Shown here: one piece after another, positions 51,733 to 60,434 of the stretch
Numbering within the stretch: the first letter of the stretch is position 1
Layout: every line of letters begins with the position of its first letter
NCBI GenBank assembly: GCA_964384915.1
Contig: CAYLMA010000013.1
Location: 22,344-86,343, forward strand
DNA from: Sulfurimicrobium sp964384915
GTDB taxonomy: Bacteria > Pseudomonadota > Gammaproteobacteria > Burkholderiales > Sulfuricellaceae
Direction: 5' to 3'
Length of the DNA: 64,000 nucleotides
Position numbers and translations under genes: made by a program
Notes under the pieces: generated by a model
What the model was told of the DNA's origin: nothing
Databases searched by the model: none
Seen by the model: the letters and a program-made list of their open reading frames with translations, nothing else

Positions 51733-54588
51733 TTATCGAATCGCCGGGGACAAAAGGCGCTGATGAAGTTTTCTGGCATCCTCGATGCCTGGAAAGCTGG
51801 CGCTGCCTGTAAGCGCCTGATCCAATTCTTGCCTCGCCTCGGCGGGGCGCCCCAGCCGTTCCAGCGCGGCAGCGAGGTGATAGCGGACCTCGGCATTGGA
51901 CGAATTGCGTAACTTGGCTTCACGCAGATAACGCAGCCCCTTCTCGGCTTGGCCCTGACTTACCAGCACCCAGCCCAGCGTGTCCGCAACCGCGGCATCC
52001 GAAGGGGCGAGGCGATAAGCCCTTTCCGCATAGTCCAGCGCCGCAGCTTCTCCTTGCTGCAATAAAATACCGGCAAGGTTGTTAAGAATCCCGACAGTTT
52101 CTCCGCGGCGCTTCAATATGGATTCATACACCGCGCGCGCGGCCACAAGATTGCCGCTACGCAAATGGCCTTCAGCAAACGCCAACCTGGCCGCATCGTC
52201 GTTCGGGTGCACCTCGAGCCAGCCGGTCATGATCTCGCTCGCGCGGGCTTGGTGGCCAGCCAGAATACCGGCCTGATACAGCCGGATTGCCGCGTCGGTT
52301 CCGGGCTCCTTGTCCAGCGCCGTACGGAAGTGGGTCATTGCCTCATCGAGCCGCCCGTGGGCCACGGCAACATTGCCCAATAAACGGTAACCCTCAGCAT
52401 GTTTCGGGTAACGCTTCACAATCTGACGGGCTCGCGCCTCGGCCTCGGACAGCTTGCCCGCTTTGATCTCAAGTTCGGTGCGCAACGCCAAGGCTGGCAG
52501 GTATTCGGGATTGCCGGAGAGGGCTTTGTCCAGATTGTATTGGGCGGCATTCTGATCGCCTGCGCCAAGCTGCAGTTGGGCGATACGGTGCTGCCACGCA
52601 CTGTCAAACCCAGCTATCGGAGTCATGCGTTTGAAAATCACCCGCGCCAGCCCAGGATTTCCCACGGCCAAGTAGGCGCGCCCCTCAATAGCGAGAACCT
52701 CCAAGTCCGCGCTGTTCGCGCTTTCAAGATCCTTGGCAAGGGTCAACGCTTTCTCAGCCTCGCCTTGGCGCAGGTAAATTTCCGCCAGATGCAAGCCCGC
52801 GCTTGTATTCTTCGGTTCCAATGCGTGAATTTTTTGCAGCAGCAGGATCGCCGCATCCAGTCGGCCAAGATTTTCTTCCACTTTGGCAAGTTCTGACATT
52901 GCCTGCGCGTTGTTGGGTTGTTCCTTGAGGATCAGGTCAAGTCTTTCTCGCGCCGCATCAAACTTGCCTTCCAACAGATCCAGCTTGGCCAGATTGAGCC
53001 GGGCCGGAATGAAACGAAGGTCCGCAGTCACGGCTTTATCGTAAGCTGCGCGCCCCCCAGCCCGGTCATTGGCGGCAACACGGGCCACGCCGAGGAGATT
53101 AAGCGCCAGGGGGCTATCGGGTTCCAGCCGCGTCATTGCCTCCGCGACTTGGACGGCTTGGCGCGGCTGTCCGCGTTTGATATGCAGTACGGCAAGCGCA
53201 GCCCCTACCTGGAGTTGTCCAGGGTCCTTCAGGAAAGCCTTGGTCAGATGCTCCAAGCCCTGGTTTACTTGCCCGCCGCCCAGCAGGCTGAAGCCAAGTG
53301 AGCTTTCAAACTGCGGCGCGCCACCTGTAACCTGCGCGGCGCGTTCAAGCAGCGCGCTGGCCTTGCGAAAATCCTTCTGCGCCACATAGGCGCTAGCCAG
53401 CAATGAAAGCGCATTTGCGTCATCGGGGGTAGCGCTCACAACAGGCGCCAGCACTTCAATAGCCGCATTAGCATTGCCTTCCTTGAGCCGCAACGTGCCC
53501 AGCAACTTGCGTGCGGCAATGTGCCCGGGGGCCAGCACCAACAACCGCTTCAGATAGCTGGCGGCCTGTTCCATATGGCCCAGGCTGAAGTGGGCCAGGC
53601 CGCCCAGCAGAAGCAGCTGAGAAGACTGGTCCAAGACCTCTGGGGATATTGGGTCAAGCACTTTGGCGAGGTCATGCAAAGCTTTTTTGGCAGCCGCACT
53701 GTCATGCCGCCTATCGGATAATAGCGCCCCCAGATAAAGGCCCCGCGGATCCTCGGGAAATTCGCGCTGCAGGTACTGCAAATCCACTTCCGCTTTCTTG
53801 TCCTGTGCCATATCCATCAACAGCGAAACACGAGCCAGGCGTGCTGTGAGATATTTCGGGTCGAGGGCCAGCGCCTTATCGTAATCGGAGAGCGCGGCTT
53901 TGAAATTGTTTTCACTATGCGAAATCTGGGCGCGGAAATTCCAGTAGGGAGCGCTTTTCGGATCGAGGCTGATGGCCTTGTCGATCTGGCTCCGGGCAAC
54001 TTGCGGCTTGCCTTCGCGAAATGACAAATTCGCGTCGATCAGGATCAGGTGAGGCGGCCTGGTGCCAGTGATGGCATAAGCCTGTTCAAGGGTCTGCCTC
54101 GCGGCTTTAAGGTCGCCGAGTTCCATTTGCGCATTGGCCCGGATGGACAAGACACCCTGAAGGACAATCGGCGTCAGGCCATCCAGGGCAACAGCATCCA
54201 GCAAGCGGCGGTATTTTCCCTGATAGGCGTAGGCTTGGGCGCGTGCAATCGCGATCTCGGCGCGGTCAACGCCTAATGCCAGGGATTTATCGAATTCCAC
54301 CTCGGCGCTGTTGGGCTGGCCTTTTTCGAGGAAGGAGCGGCCCAGCAAAACGTGTGCCGCCAGCATGTTTGGGTCCTGCTGCAGAGCATTCTTTAGTTGA
54401 ATAATGGCGCCAGCAAAGTCTTTCTTTTCATAACGCACCAACGCATTTTCATAGTACTTGGATGCCTGCTCATTCTTGGATGCCGCACTGATGCTGCCAG
54501 AAAAGCCAATGAGCAAAGCAAAGAGCGCCATAACGCCAAAATGGAACACTCGATTCGTTTTCGCAATCTGGGCAATGTGGCTTCGCAT
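51733..54588 (-). CDS. prsT: PEP-CTERM system TPR-repeat protein PrsT
   Basis: 951-aa exported protein with an N-terminal hydrophobic signal (about residues 16-36) and more than twenty TPR-like repeats over the rest, typical of PrsT of exosortase-associated exopolysaccharide clusters. It is adjacent to a PEP-CTERM protein gene, but the rest of the cluster (xrtA, prsK, prsR, eps genes) is elsewhere. Confidence 0.88.
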   Translation of the reverse strand: MRSHIAQIAKTNRVFHFGVMALFALLIGFSGSISAASKNEQASKYYENALVRYEKKDFAGAIIQLKNALQQDPNMLAAHVLLGRSFLEKGQPNSAEVEFDKSLALGVDRAEIAIARAQAYAYQGKYRRLLDAVALDGLTPIVLQGVLSIRANAQMELGDLKAARQTLEQAYAITGTRPPHLILIDANLSFREGKPQVARSQIDKAISLDPKSAPYWNFRAQISHSENNFKAALSDYDKALALDPKYLTARLARVSLLMDMAQDKKAEVDLQYLQREFPEDPRGLYLGALLSDRRHDSAAAKKALHDLAKVLDPISPEVLDQSSQLLLLGGLAHFSLGHMEQAASYLKRLLVLAPGHIAARKLLGTLRLKEGNANAAIEVLAPVVSATPDDANALSLLASAYVAQKDFRKASALLERAAQVTGGAPQFESSLGFSLLGGGQVNQGLEHLTKAFLKDPGQLQVGAALAVLHIKRGQPRQAVQVAEAMTRLEPDSPLALNLLGVARVAANDRAGGRAAYDKAVTADLRFIPARLNLAKLDLLEGKFDAARERLDLILKEQPNNAQAMSELAKVEENLGRLDAAILLLQKIHALEPKNTSAGLHLAEIYLRQGEAEKALTLAKDLESANSADLEVLAIEGRAYLAVGNPGLARVIFKRMTPIAGFDSAWQHRIAQLQLGAGDQNAAQYNLDKALSGNPEYLPALALRTELEIKAGKLSEAEARARQIVKRYPKHAEGYRLLGNVAVAHGRLDEAMTHFRTALDKEPGTDAAIRLYQAGILAGHQARASEIMTGWLEVHPNDDAARLAFAEGHLRSGNLVAARAVYESILKRRGETVGILNNLAGILLQQGEAAALDYAERAYRLAPSDAAVADTLGWVLVSQGQAEKGLRYLREAKLRNSSNAEVRYHLAAALERLGRPAEARQELDQALTGSASFPGIEDARKLHQRLLSPAIR

Positions 54589-54919
54589 GGCTGGCCTGTT
54601 TATAACAAGGTAATGAATTTTCGATTAATCGGAAGCTGATGCGACATGATGGTTGCATGGATTTGGTGCTTGGACACATTGACCCATGAATGCCGTATGC
54701 TAACTCGCCGAATTTCAATCGGCAACAAGCTCTGCCAAGCAAGGGATGTGAATTGTATTTCCCATTGTACGCTGCAAACCACCAACTTTAGCCGGTGTAT
54801 TTAAGGCCTTAAACAGGGGCTCACAGTCCAATGTGAGGCTCCTTAATATTCGTGGTTAAACGCATCGCTTTTCAGGAGAACACCACAGATCGAAAAGTAT
54901 TTTCTCCCGCCCAGATCCG
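54589..54919. other. Intergenic region between prsT and the CBS-domain gene
   Basis: 331 bases with no supportable gene. It contains the prsT promoter region (AT-rich, 54600-54780) and a hairpin at 54816-54842 (GGGGCTCACA and TGTGAGGCTCC) that may end the minus-strand run coming from 63 kb. Confidence 0.4.
54816..54842 (-). terminator. Possible terminator downstream of the CBS-domain gene
   Basis: Imperfect stem CTCACA/TGTGAG extended by GGGG/GCTCC with one bulge. No long T run follows on the minus strand, so termination is only possible. Confidence 0.35.
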
Positions 54920-55567
54920 TCACACCCACAAGCTCAGTGGCGGGTCGGCGATGACCGCGCGCAGGATGTCGCCACGCGATATGAAGCCCACCATTTCCCC
55001 TCTTTCGTTCACCACCGGCACGCCGGTGAAGCCGGTATCCAGCAGCACGCGGGCGACGCGGCGGATATCGGCCACGGGGTCGGCGCTCACCACGGGGGTG
55101 GCCATCACCTCGGCCACGGTACAGGCCAGGACGTCGCGCACCGCGCCGCCTTCCACGTTGAGCACGGTGAGCAGGTCGCGCTCGGAAACGATGCCCACCA
55201 GGCGATGCGCCCGATCAAGCACCGGGGCCTGCCGTATGCGTCCTGCCACGAGGATGCTCCAGGCCTCCTCGATCTGCGCCTCCGCCCGCACCGCGGTCAC
55301 CTCCCGGTTCATGATCTGGTAGGCATGATAAAGCGGGCCGCGTTCGGTCTCCCGTTGCCGCATCTTCAGATAGGCACGGGCGGCGGCTTCATAATTTGCG
55401 CCGTCCTGATCCGTGCGCCGGGCGGCCTGGGGTATGGCGGCGCCCGGTTCCTCGCCCTCGCGGGCGAGGCCGCGCGCGTGGCGGGCGCGGATCACCCCCG
55501 GCACCTGGATCAGCTGCTCCAGGGAACCGTGGAAAGTCTGCCCAGTGACGCCATGGATGGAGAACAT
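54920..55567 (-). CDS. CBS-domain pair protein
   Basis: 215 aa. Residues 1-95 form an N-terminal region with EGEEPGAAIPQAARR and a helical stretch; two CBS motifs follow (IMNREVTAVRAEAQIEEAWSI-type and VMATPVVSADPVADIRRVA), each ending with RDLL or RGDIL. CBS pairs bind adenine nucleotides and regulate partners. ATG 55567 follows GAAAGGG; a frame to 55603 exists. It ends the minus-strand run. Confidence 0.82.
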   Translation of the reverse strand: MFSIHGVTGQTFHGSLEQLIQVPGVIRARHARGLAREGEEPGAAIPQAARRTDQDGANYEAAARAYLKMRQRETERGPLYHAYQIMNREVTAVRAEAQIEEAWSILVAGRIRQAPVLDRAHRLVGIVSERDLLTVLNVEGGAVRDVLACTVAEVMATPVVSADPVADIRRVARVLLDTGFTGVPVVNERGEMVGFISRGDILRAVIADPPLSLWV

Positions 55568-55652
55568 TTTGCGTACCCTTTCCCGTTCAACCCGGCAGCG
55601 CACCGGTTTTCAATTGTGGTCCGGGAGCCGCCATCGGCTCCCCCCGTCTGAA

Positions 55653-56726
55653 TTACGAGCCATCTTCTGTCTCATCATCCAGGTGCGCCGCCCATTCGCG
55701 CCACACTGCCCAGACCACCGCCAGCACGATGGGGCCGGCAAACAGCCCGACCAGACCGAAGGCGAGGATGCCGCCAAGCACGCCGAACAGCACCAGGAGG
55801 AAGGGAACGGCGCTGACGCTACTGATGAAAAGGGGGCGCAAAACGTTGTCGATCTGGCTCACCACCGCCGCGCCCCAGATCCACACTCCGATGGCTGCCC
55901 CGACCTCGCCCTGGAACAATAGCCAGGCGCCCGCCCCTCCCCAGGCCAGCGGCGTGCCGAAGGGGACCAGGGCGAACAGGGCGGTGAGCACCCCGAGCGT
56001 GACCGGCGATCCCAGCCCCGCTGCCCAGTATCCCAGCCCTGCAAAGATTCCCTGCACCAGGGCGGTGAGCAGGACCCCGTAGACCACGGCACGGGTGGTG
56101 GCGGCAGCCGCCGCAAAGTAGCCATGCGCGCGCGCACCGAGGAAGCGTGCCATGACATGGCGCAGCTCAAGCACGATGCGCGCGCCATCCCGGTAGAAAA
56201 AAAACAGGATCAGCAGCACCAGCACCAGTTTGGCCAGGTTCTTGCCAACCCCGCCGGCAAAGGCCGCCGCCTCGCCGGCATGGGCCGCCAGCCAGGCCTT
56301 GCCTGCAACAATCATGCCTTCCGGATCGGCCAGCAGTTGCGCCCGCTGCTGTGCCAGCCAATCACCCAGCCAGGGCAGGCCGTGCAACCAGTCGGGCAGC
56401 GGCGGCGGGGCGGCCGCGAAGGACTGCAAGGCCGGGTAGATGCCGCCCACTTCCTGTTGCGCCAGCCAAGCCAGCCACAACAGCGGCGCAAACAGGGCAA
56501 GCCCTGCCAGCAGGGTCGTCAGGCTGGCGGCCAGGGCATCGCGTCCGCCGCACTTGGCCCGGATTCGCTCGGCCACCGGCCAGGAGGCGTAGGCCAGCAC
56601 CCCCGCCCAGGCCAGCGGCACGAAAAACGGCACCATCACCAGAAAAGCGAGCAGCGCGAGGCCGGTCAGGGCCAGCCAGGGTGCAACACGGCGGCTGATG
56701 GGCGAGGCTGCGGGCATCCGGGTCAT
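55653..56726 (-). CDS. AI-2E family transporter (permease), second copy
   Basis: 357-aa polytopic membrane protein. FVPLAWAGVLAYASWPVAERI at the N-terminus, the central soluble loop, and the FGTPLAWGGAGAWLL and FGLVGLFAGPIVLAVVWAVW blocks define the family. It differs clearly from the copy at 10 kb. Substrate unknown. Confidence 0.85.
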   Translation of the reverse strand: MTRMPAASPISRRVAPWLALTGLALLAFLVMVPFFVPLAWAGVLAYASWPVAERIRAKCGGRDALAASLTTLLAGLALFAPLLWLAWLAQQEVGGIYPALQSFAAAPPPLPDWLHGLPWLGDWLAQQRAQLLADPEGMIVAGKAWLAAHAGEAAAFAGGVGKNLAKLVLVLLILFFFYRDGARIVLELRHVMARFLGARAHGYFAAAAATTRAVVYGVLLTALVQGIFAGLGYWAAGLGSPVTLGVLTALFALVPFGTPLAWGGAGAWLLFQGEVGAAIGVWIWGAAVVSQIDNVLRPLFISSVSAVPFLLVLFGVLGGILAFGLVGLFAGPIVLAVVWAVWREWAAHLDDETEDGS

Positions 56727-56754
56727 TCTCCTGTATCAACGGTCAGTGTCAGTT

Positions 56755-57333
56755 TCATCCCCGGTAAATCAATACGCCTGCCACCACCAGGGCCACGGTC
56801 GCCCAGCCCAGGCGGTCGATGTAGCGGTGCAGCGCCGCCTCCATGCGCGGCCCGCCCCAGGCCATCAGCCCGGCAACCAGAAAGAAGCGCGCGCCGCGCC
56901 CGATCAGCGAGGCCAGGGTGAAAGGCAGCAAGGCCATCGACAGGGCGCCGGCGGCGATGGTGAAGACCTTGTAGGGAATGGGCGAGAAACCGGCGACGAA
57001 GATCGCCCAGAAGCCCCACTCTCCGAACCACTCCACCGCCACCTGATAGCTTGCCCAGTATTTGGTTTCGCGCAGCCAGGGCTCGATGGCGTCAAAGGCG
57101 AAATAGCCGATGGCATAGCCGAACAGGCCGCCGGCCACCGACGCCAGCGTGGTCAAGAGAGCCAGGCGCCAGGCCCGGGCTGGATTGGCGAGGCTCATGG
57201 GCGCGAGCATCACATCCGGCGGCACCGGGAAGAAGGACGATTCCACGAAACTCAGCGCCCCCAGGTACCAGGGCGCATGCCGATGCCGCGACCAGGCCAT
57301 CGCGCGCCGGTAGAGAGGGGAAAATAAGCGCAT
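56755..57333 (-). CDS. YqaA/VTT-family membrane protein
   Basis: 192 aa with about five hydrophobic segments. The blocks ESSFFPVPPDVMLAPM and FSPIPYKVFTIAAG are the DedA/VTT signature (possible lipid scramblase family). I start at 57333, just past the stop of the DUF697 fragment; a longer frame to 57414 adds unrelated residues. Confidence 0.85.
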   Translation of the reverse strand: MRLFSPLYRRAMAWSRHRHAPWYLGALSFVESSFFPVPPDVMLAPMSLANPARAWRLALLTTLASVAGGLFGYAIGYFAFDAIEPWLRETKYWASYQVAVEWFGEWGFWAIFVAGFSPIPYKVFTIAAGALSMALLPFTLASLIGRGARFFLVAGLMAWGGPRMEAALHRYIDRLGWATVALVVAGVLIYRG

Positions 57334-57338
57334 GGCCG

Positions 57339-57578
57339 TTACGCTCCGCGCACCATGGTCATGAAGCGGCCCACGTCCAGCGTCTCGGCCTGCTTCCGGA
57401 TCTGGGGCAGACATTGCGCCAGCATCTGCTTGGTCGGCTCCAGCAGGTTCTGGAAGGTGTCGCGCAGCAGCGCCGTGCTCATCACCCGCCCGCCGGCGTA
57501 ATACCGCTTGGCAACCTGCCGCAGGGCGTAGGAAAAAGCCATGCCGGCAAGGATGGATTTCTGCAGTTCAGGGTACAT
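57339..57578 (-). CDS. Short DUF697 C-terminal paralogue (duplicated fragment)
   Basis: 79 aa. From AKRYYAGGRVMSTALLRDTFQ on, it matches the C-terminus of the TerB-DUF697 protein at 60.4 kb almost residue for residue, also at DNA level. The N-terminal dozen residues (MYPELQKSILAG) are different. It has its own ATG and sits in a coupled run, so it could be expressed, or be a leftover of duplication. Confidence 0.6.
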   Translation of the reverse strand: MYPELQKSILAGMAFSYALRQVAKRYYAGGRVMSTALLRDTFQNLLEPTKQMLAQCLPQIRKQAETLDVGRFMTMVRGA

Positions 57579-57593
57579 GGTCGGACTCCGGAA

Positions 57594-57746
57594 TTATTCG
57601 GCGAGTTTCAGCCCGGCGGGCAGGCGGATCGTTCTCGCCAGGTAGTACAGCACCGCCATCAGGATCAACATCGATGGCAGTGCGATCAAGAAAAATAGCG
57701 CGAACCTTCATATCCATGAATTCCGTTCCCAGGCGAAATGAGTCAT
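57594..57746 (-). pseudogene. Small membrane-protein ORF with in-frame TGA
   Basis: From ATG 57746, which overlaps the dgkA stop (ATGA), the frame reads MTHFAWERNSWI, then TGA at 57710-57708, then RFALFFLIALPSMLILMAVL and a short tail ending LKLAE before TAA. The part after TGA is a clear membrane helix with a basic flank. It may be a nonsense-mutated small gene, or restart at a later TTG or ATG (57671). Selenocysteine is not supported by a visible SECIS element. Confidence 0.4.
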
Positions 57747-58141
57747 GGCCAGACTCGGGCCGTCAGCCGCCATGTTTCCACGGCCAGAACCACAGCCCAA
57801 AGCAGGATCGCGATACCTACCGCTGCCGCGGCGATGTCCTTGATGATTTTAATCTTTTCGTTATGGCGTTGTTCGACGAAATCGCACAAGGCCTCGATGG
57901 CACTATTGAGCAGTTCCGCCACGAGCACCAGTCCCGTGACCAGCATGACCAGCATGAAATCCACCCACTCCCGCAGCCCGAAGGCGATCGCCAGCACGAC
58001 GAAGGACAACACCAGCTTGTAGGCGACGCTGAAATCGTAGAACACCGCATAGCGCAAGCCGGAGAGCACAGTGCGTATCTTGTGCAGCGGGTGGTAGCCG
58101 GGCTCGCCGGTGCCGAGAAATTTGTTCCTCACGAGGCGCAC
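57743..58141 (-). CDS. dgkA: Diacylglycerol kinase (DgkA family)
   Basis: 132-aa integral membrane kinase that recycles diacylglycerol or phosphorylates undecaprenol. Three hydrophobic segments; the catalytic region ELLNSAIEALCDFVEQR and KDIAAAAVG are intact. It overlaps the end of the PAP2 gene by 13 bases, so lipid phosphatase and kinase are co-translated. Confidence 0.92.
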   Translation of the reverse strand: MRLVRNKFLGTGEPGYHPLHKIRTVLSGLRYAVFYDFSVAYKLVLSFVVLAIAFGLREWVDFMLVMLVTGLVLVAELLNSAIEALCDFVEQRHNEKIKIIKDIAAAAVGIAILLWAVVLAVETWRLTARVWP

Positions 58142-58680
58142 CGGGGGAAAAGAGCGCAGCGTGCAGCCAGCGCGCAGAGCATGCCCAGCGCGACGCCGAT
58201 GATGACGTCGCTTGGCCAGTGTACCTGAAGGTAGAGCCTGGAAAACGCCACGGCCGCCACAAGGGCGAGCAGCAACGGTGCGTAAAAGGCACGCTTCGAT
58301 CGCGGCAGAAGAAACCAGGCCGCCAGAGCAAACGCCGTGACCTGGGCGGCATGCGCGCTGGGAAAGGAAGCATCTGCCGGCAACACGGCCAAGGGCTCGA
58401 AAATGCCCGGCCGGGGCTGATCGAAAAAGGCCTTCAGGGCGAAAGCCATGAGGCTCGCACTGACCAGGGCTGCGGGGAGATATAGCGCTCGGCGCGGGGC
58501 AATGGGGCCTCGCTCACCGCGCCAGATGGCGATGGCTGCCACAAGGCTCAGAGGCGCCAGAAGCCAGATCGAGCCGAACCAGGTCACAGCGGCAAAAAAG
58601 CTATCGAGATACGGGTTGCGCCAACTGTGGAACATCGCCAGGATGCCGGCATCCCATCGGATCACGGGCTCGAAGCTCAT
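58129..58680 (-). CDS. PAP2-family lipid phosphatase
   Basis: 183-aa membrane phosphatase with the three motifs KAFFDQPRPG, PSAHAAQ and RLYLQVHWPSD. It may act on undecaprenyl diphosphate or phosphatidate, opposing DgkA. Its ATG overlaps the stop of the tiny upstream ORF. Confidence 0.9.
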   Translation of the reverse strand: MSFEPVIRWDAGILAMFHSWRNPYLDSFFAAVTWFGSIWLLAPLSLVAAIAIWRGERGPIAPRRALYLPAALVSASLMAFALKAFFDQPRPGIFEPLAVLPADASFPSAHAAQVTAFALAAWFLLPRSKRAFYAPLLLALVAAVAFSRLYLQVHWPSDVIIGVALGMLCALAARCALFPRCAS

Positions 58681-58766
58681 TCAGGGCCCTCGCCATCAGA
58701 CGCCTTCGGGCGCATCGGCAGATCCATGAGCCCGGCCGGCTCGGGGAAGACGATGGTGCTGCTCAT
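58677..58766 (-). CDS. Tiny ORF (29 codons) coupled at both ends
   Basis: Its ATG overlaps the SulP stop (58763-58766) and its TGA overlaps the PAP2 start (58677-58680), both as ATGA. The product would begin MSSTIVFPEPAGLMDLPMRP and be acidic at the end. Not recognised. It may be a coupling device that keeps ribosomes moving from SulP to PAP2, or a real microprotein. Confidence 0.4.
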   Translation of the reverse strand: MSSTIVFPEPAGLMDLPMRPKASDGEGPE

Positions 58767-60427
58767 GTCTCCGCCTTCCTCGTGATGGGCGGAACAGCCC
58801 CCGCCGCCTGCAACGCGCGGCGGGTCGCGGCGAATACATCGTCCTCTTCGATGAACACCCGGTCGCTGCCGCAGATTTCGACCGTGCCTGTTTTCACCAG
58901 CTGGGCATGGAGTGGCGGGCTGACCTCGGCCAGCATGAGGGTCGCGCCGCCACGCTGGAGCACGCGCGCGTATTGCTCGATCACCGTCACCAGGGTGCTG
59001 CCCGCGCGCTGCACGCCGCGCAGGCGCAGGATGGCGCAGGCCCCCGGCGCCGCGGCGGGCAATTTCTTCTCCAGCGTGGCGGCGGCGGCGAAATACAGGC
59101 TGCCATACGCCGCCAGCACCACGGTCTGCCCAGGTTGCAGGCGCATTGGCGCCGGGTGCTCGGCGAATGAGCCGTTGGGAAGCGGCGCCATGCCGACCAT
59201 GCGCACGTCCACCGAAGAGGCGTACAGATAATGCAGCATCGACAGCGCAACCCCCAGGAACACCGCTTCCTGCACCGGCAGCAGCAGCGTGGCGACGAAG
59301 GTGGACAGCATGATGGCGCGCGGCTCCCAGCCGGAATGCCAGACATCATTGATGCGCTCCGGCTTGATCGCCTCGATCCCGGCCATGACCAGCAAGGCGG
59401 CAATCGCGGGCATGGCGAGATAGCCGACCCCGTCCGCCAGCAGCAACACCGCCAGGATGATGAAGCCGCCGGAAAAGATACCGGCCCAGCGCGAACGCGC
59501 GCCGGCCTTCATGCTGACAGCGGTTTCCGACATCGCCCCGCCGATCGGCATGCCCTGAAACAGGCCGGACGCGATATTGGCCGCGCCCTTGGCGGAAAAA
59601 TCACGCGAGATATCGGGATAGCCGCCGTCGGGATTGGGTATGGTCTTGCTCACGCCCGCCCCCTGCACCAGGCCGATGATCGCCAGCGCGGCGGCAGCCG
59701 GAAACACCGCCGCCACCAGGCTCCACTGCGGCAGCGCCAGCGCGGGAAAACCACTTGGGATCAGGGCGGTGTCGTTCAGCGTGGCCACGCTGTCGAGGCC
59801 GGCCAGCCCCACGACGAGCGTGGCCACGACCAGGGCGATGGCCATCGCCAACTGCGCCACGCGGGTGCGGTTGAGCAGCACGATCAGCGCCAGCGTCCCC
59901 AGCCCGACGGCGCTGCTCCAGGGATCGGAGTGGTGCAGGTGGGCGATCCAATCGAGCGTGCGCATGACGGCGTTGCCGCCTTCGGCATGATAGCCGTTCA
60001 GTTCCCCGAGCTGGCTCATGATGATACGCACCGCGATGCCGGTCATGAAACCGATCAGCACGGCATTCGCCACGAAGCGCACCAGGCCGCCCAGGCGCAG
60101 CAAGCCAAGAAAAAGTTGGATGAGGCCGACCAGCACCACCAGCACGATCAGCGCCTGCACCTTGGCCTCGCCGCTGAATTCGCCCAGCGCGCTGCCGGTG
60201 GCCACCGCCAGCGCGCCCGTGTTGGCCACGTACATGAAGTGCGAACTCGCCAGCATGGCCGCGATCGGCGTGCCGATCATGAGCGCGTAGAGGCCGTGAA
60301 TCGGGTTGAGCCCAGCCAGTATGGCCGAGGCGATGCCGTCTGGAATCGCGACCAGCGCCGTGGTCAGCCCTGCCGACAGGTCGGCCTTGAGCGTTTTGGG
60401 GGACAAGCGCCGCAGGCGGCTTGGCAT
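58763..60427 (-). CDS. SulP-family inorganic anion transporter (second)
   Basis: 554 aa, standard length. The N-terminal LKADLSAGLTTALVAIPDG, FLGLLRLGGLVRFVANAVLIGFMTG and NIASGLFQGMPIGGAMSETA blocks are typical; a C-terminal STAS-like domain begins about residue 440. It lacks the coiled-coil insert of the copy in the carboxysome operon. Sulfate or bicarbonate is likely, not decidable here. Confidence 0.88.
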   Translation of the reverse strand: MPSRLRRLSPKTLKADLSAGLTTALVAIPDGIASAILAGLNPIHGLYALMIGTPIAAMLASSHFMYVANTGALAVATGSALGEFSGEAKVQALIVLVVLVGLIQLFLGLLRLGGLVRFVANAVLIGFMTGIAVRIIMSQLGELNGYHAEGGNAVMRTLDWIAHLHHSDPWSSAVGLGTLALIVLLNRTRVAQLAMAIALVVATLVVGLAGLDSVATLNDTALIPSGFPALALPQWSLVAAVFPAAAALAIIGLVQGAGVSKTIPNPDGGYPDISRDFSAKGAANIASGLFQGMPIGGAMSETAVSMKAGARSRWAGIFSGGFIILAVLLLADGVGYLAMPAIAALLVMAGIEAIKPERINDVWHSGWEPRAIMLSTFVATLLLPVQEAVFLGVALSMLHYLYASSVDVRMVGMAPLPNGSFAEHPAPMRLQPGQTVVLAAYGSLYFAAAATLEKKLPAAAPGACAILRLRGVQRAGSTLVTVIEQYARVLQRGGATLMLAEVSPPLHAQLVKTGTVEICGSDRVFIEEDDVFAATRRALQAAGAVPPITRKAET

Positions 60428-60434
60428 CGTTCGC

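Noticed and set aside
54720..54737. Sigma-54-like element upstream of prsT (TTGGCAGAGCTTGTTGCC on the minus strand)
   Set aside because: The GG and GC elements are 11 bases apart, not 10, so it does not fit a functional -24/-12 promoter.
57708..57710. Selenocysteine codon in the small ORF after dgkA
   Set aside because: No SECIS-like hairpin was evident just after the TGA, and selD can be explained by mnmH alone. Kept only as an interrupted ORF.
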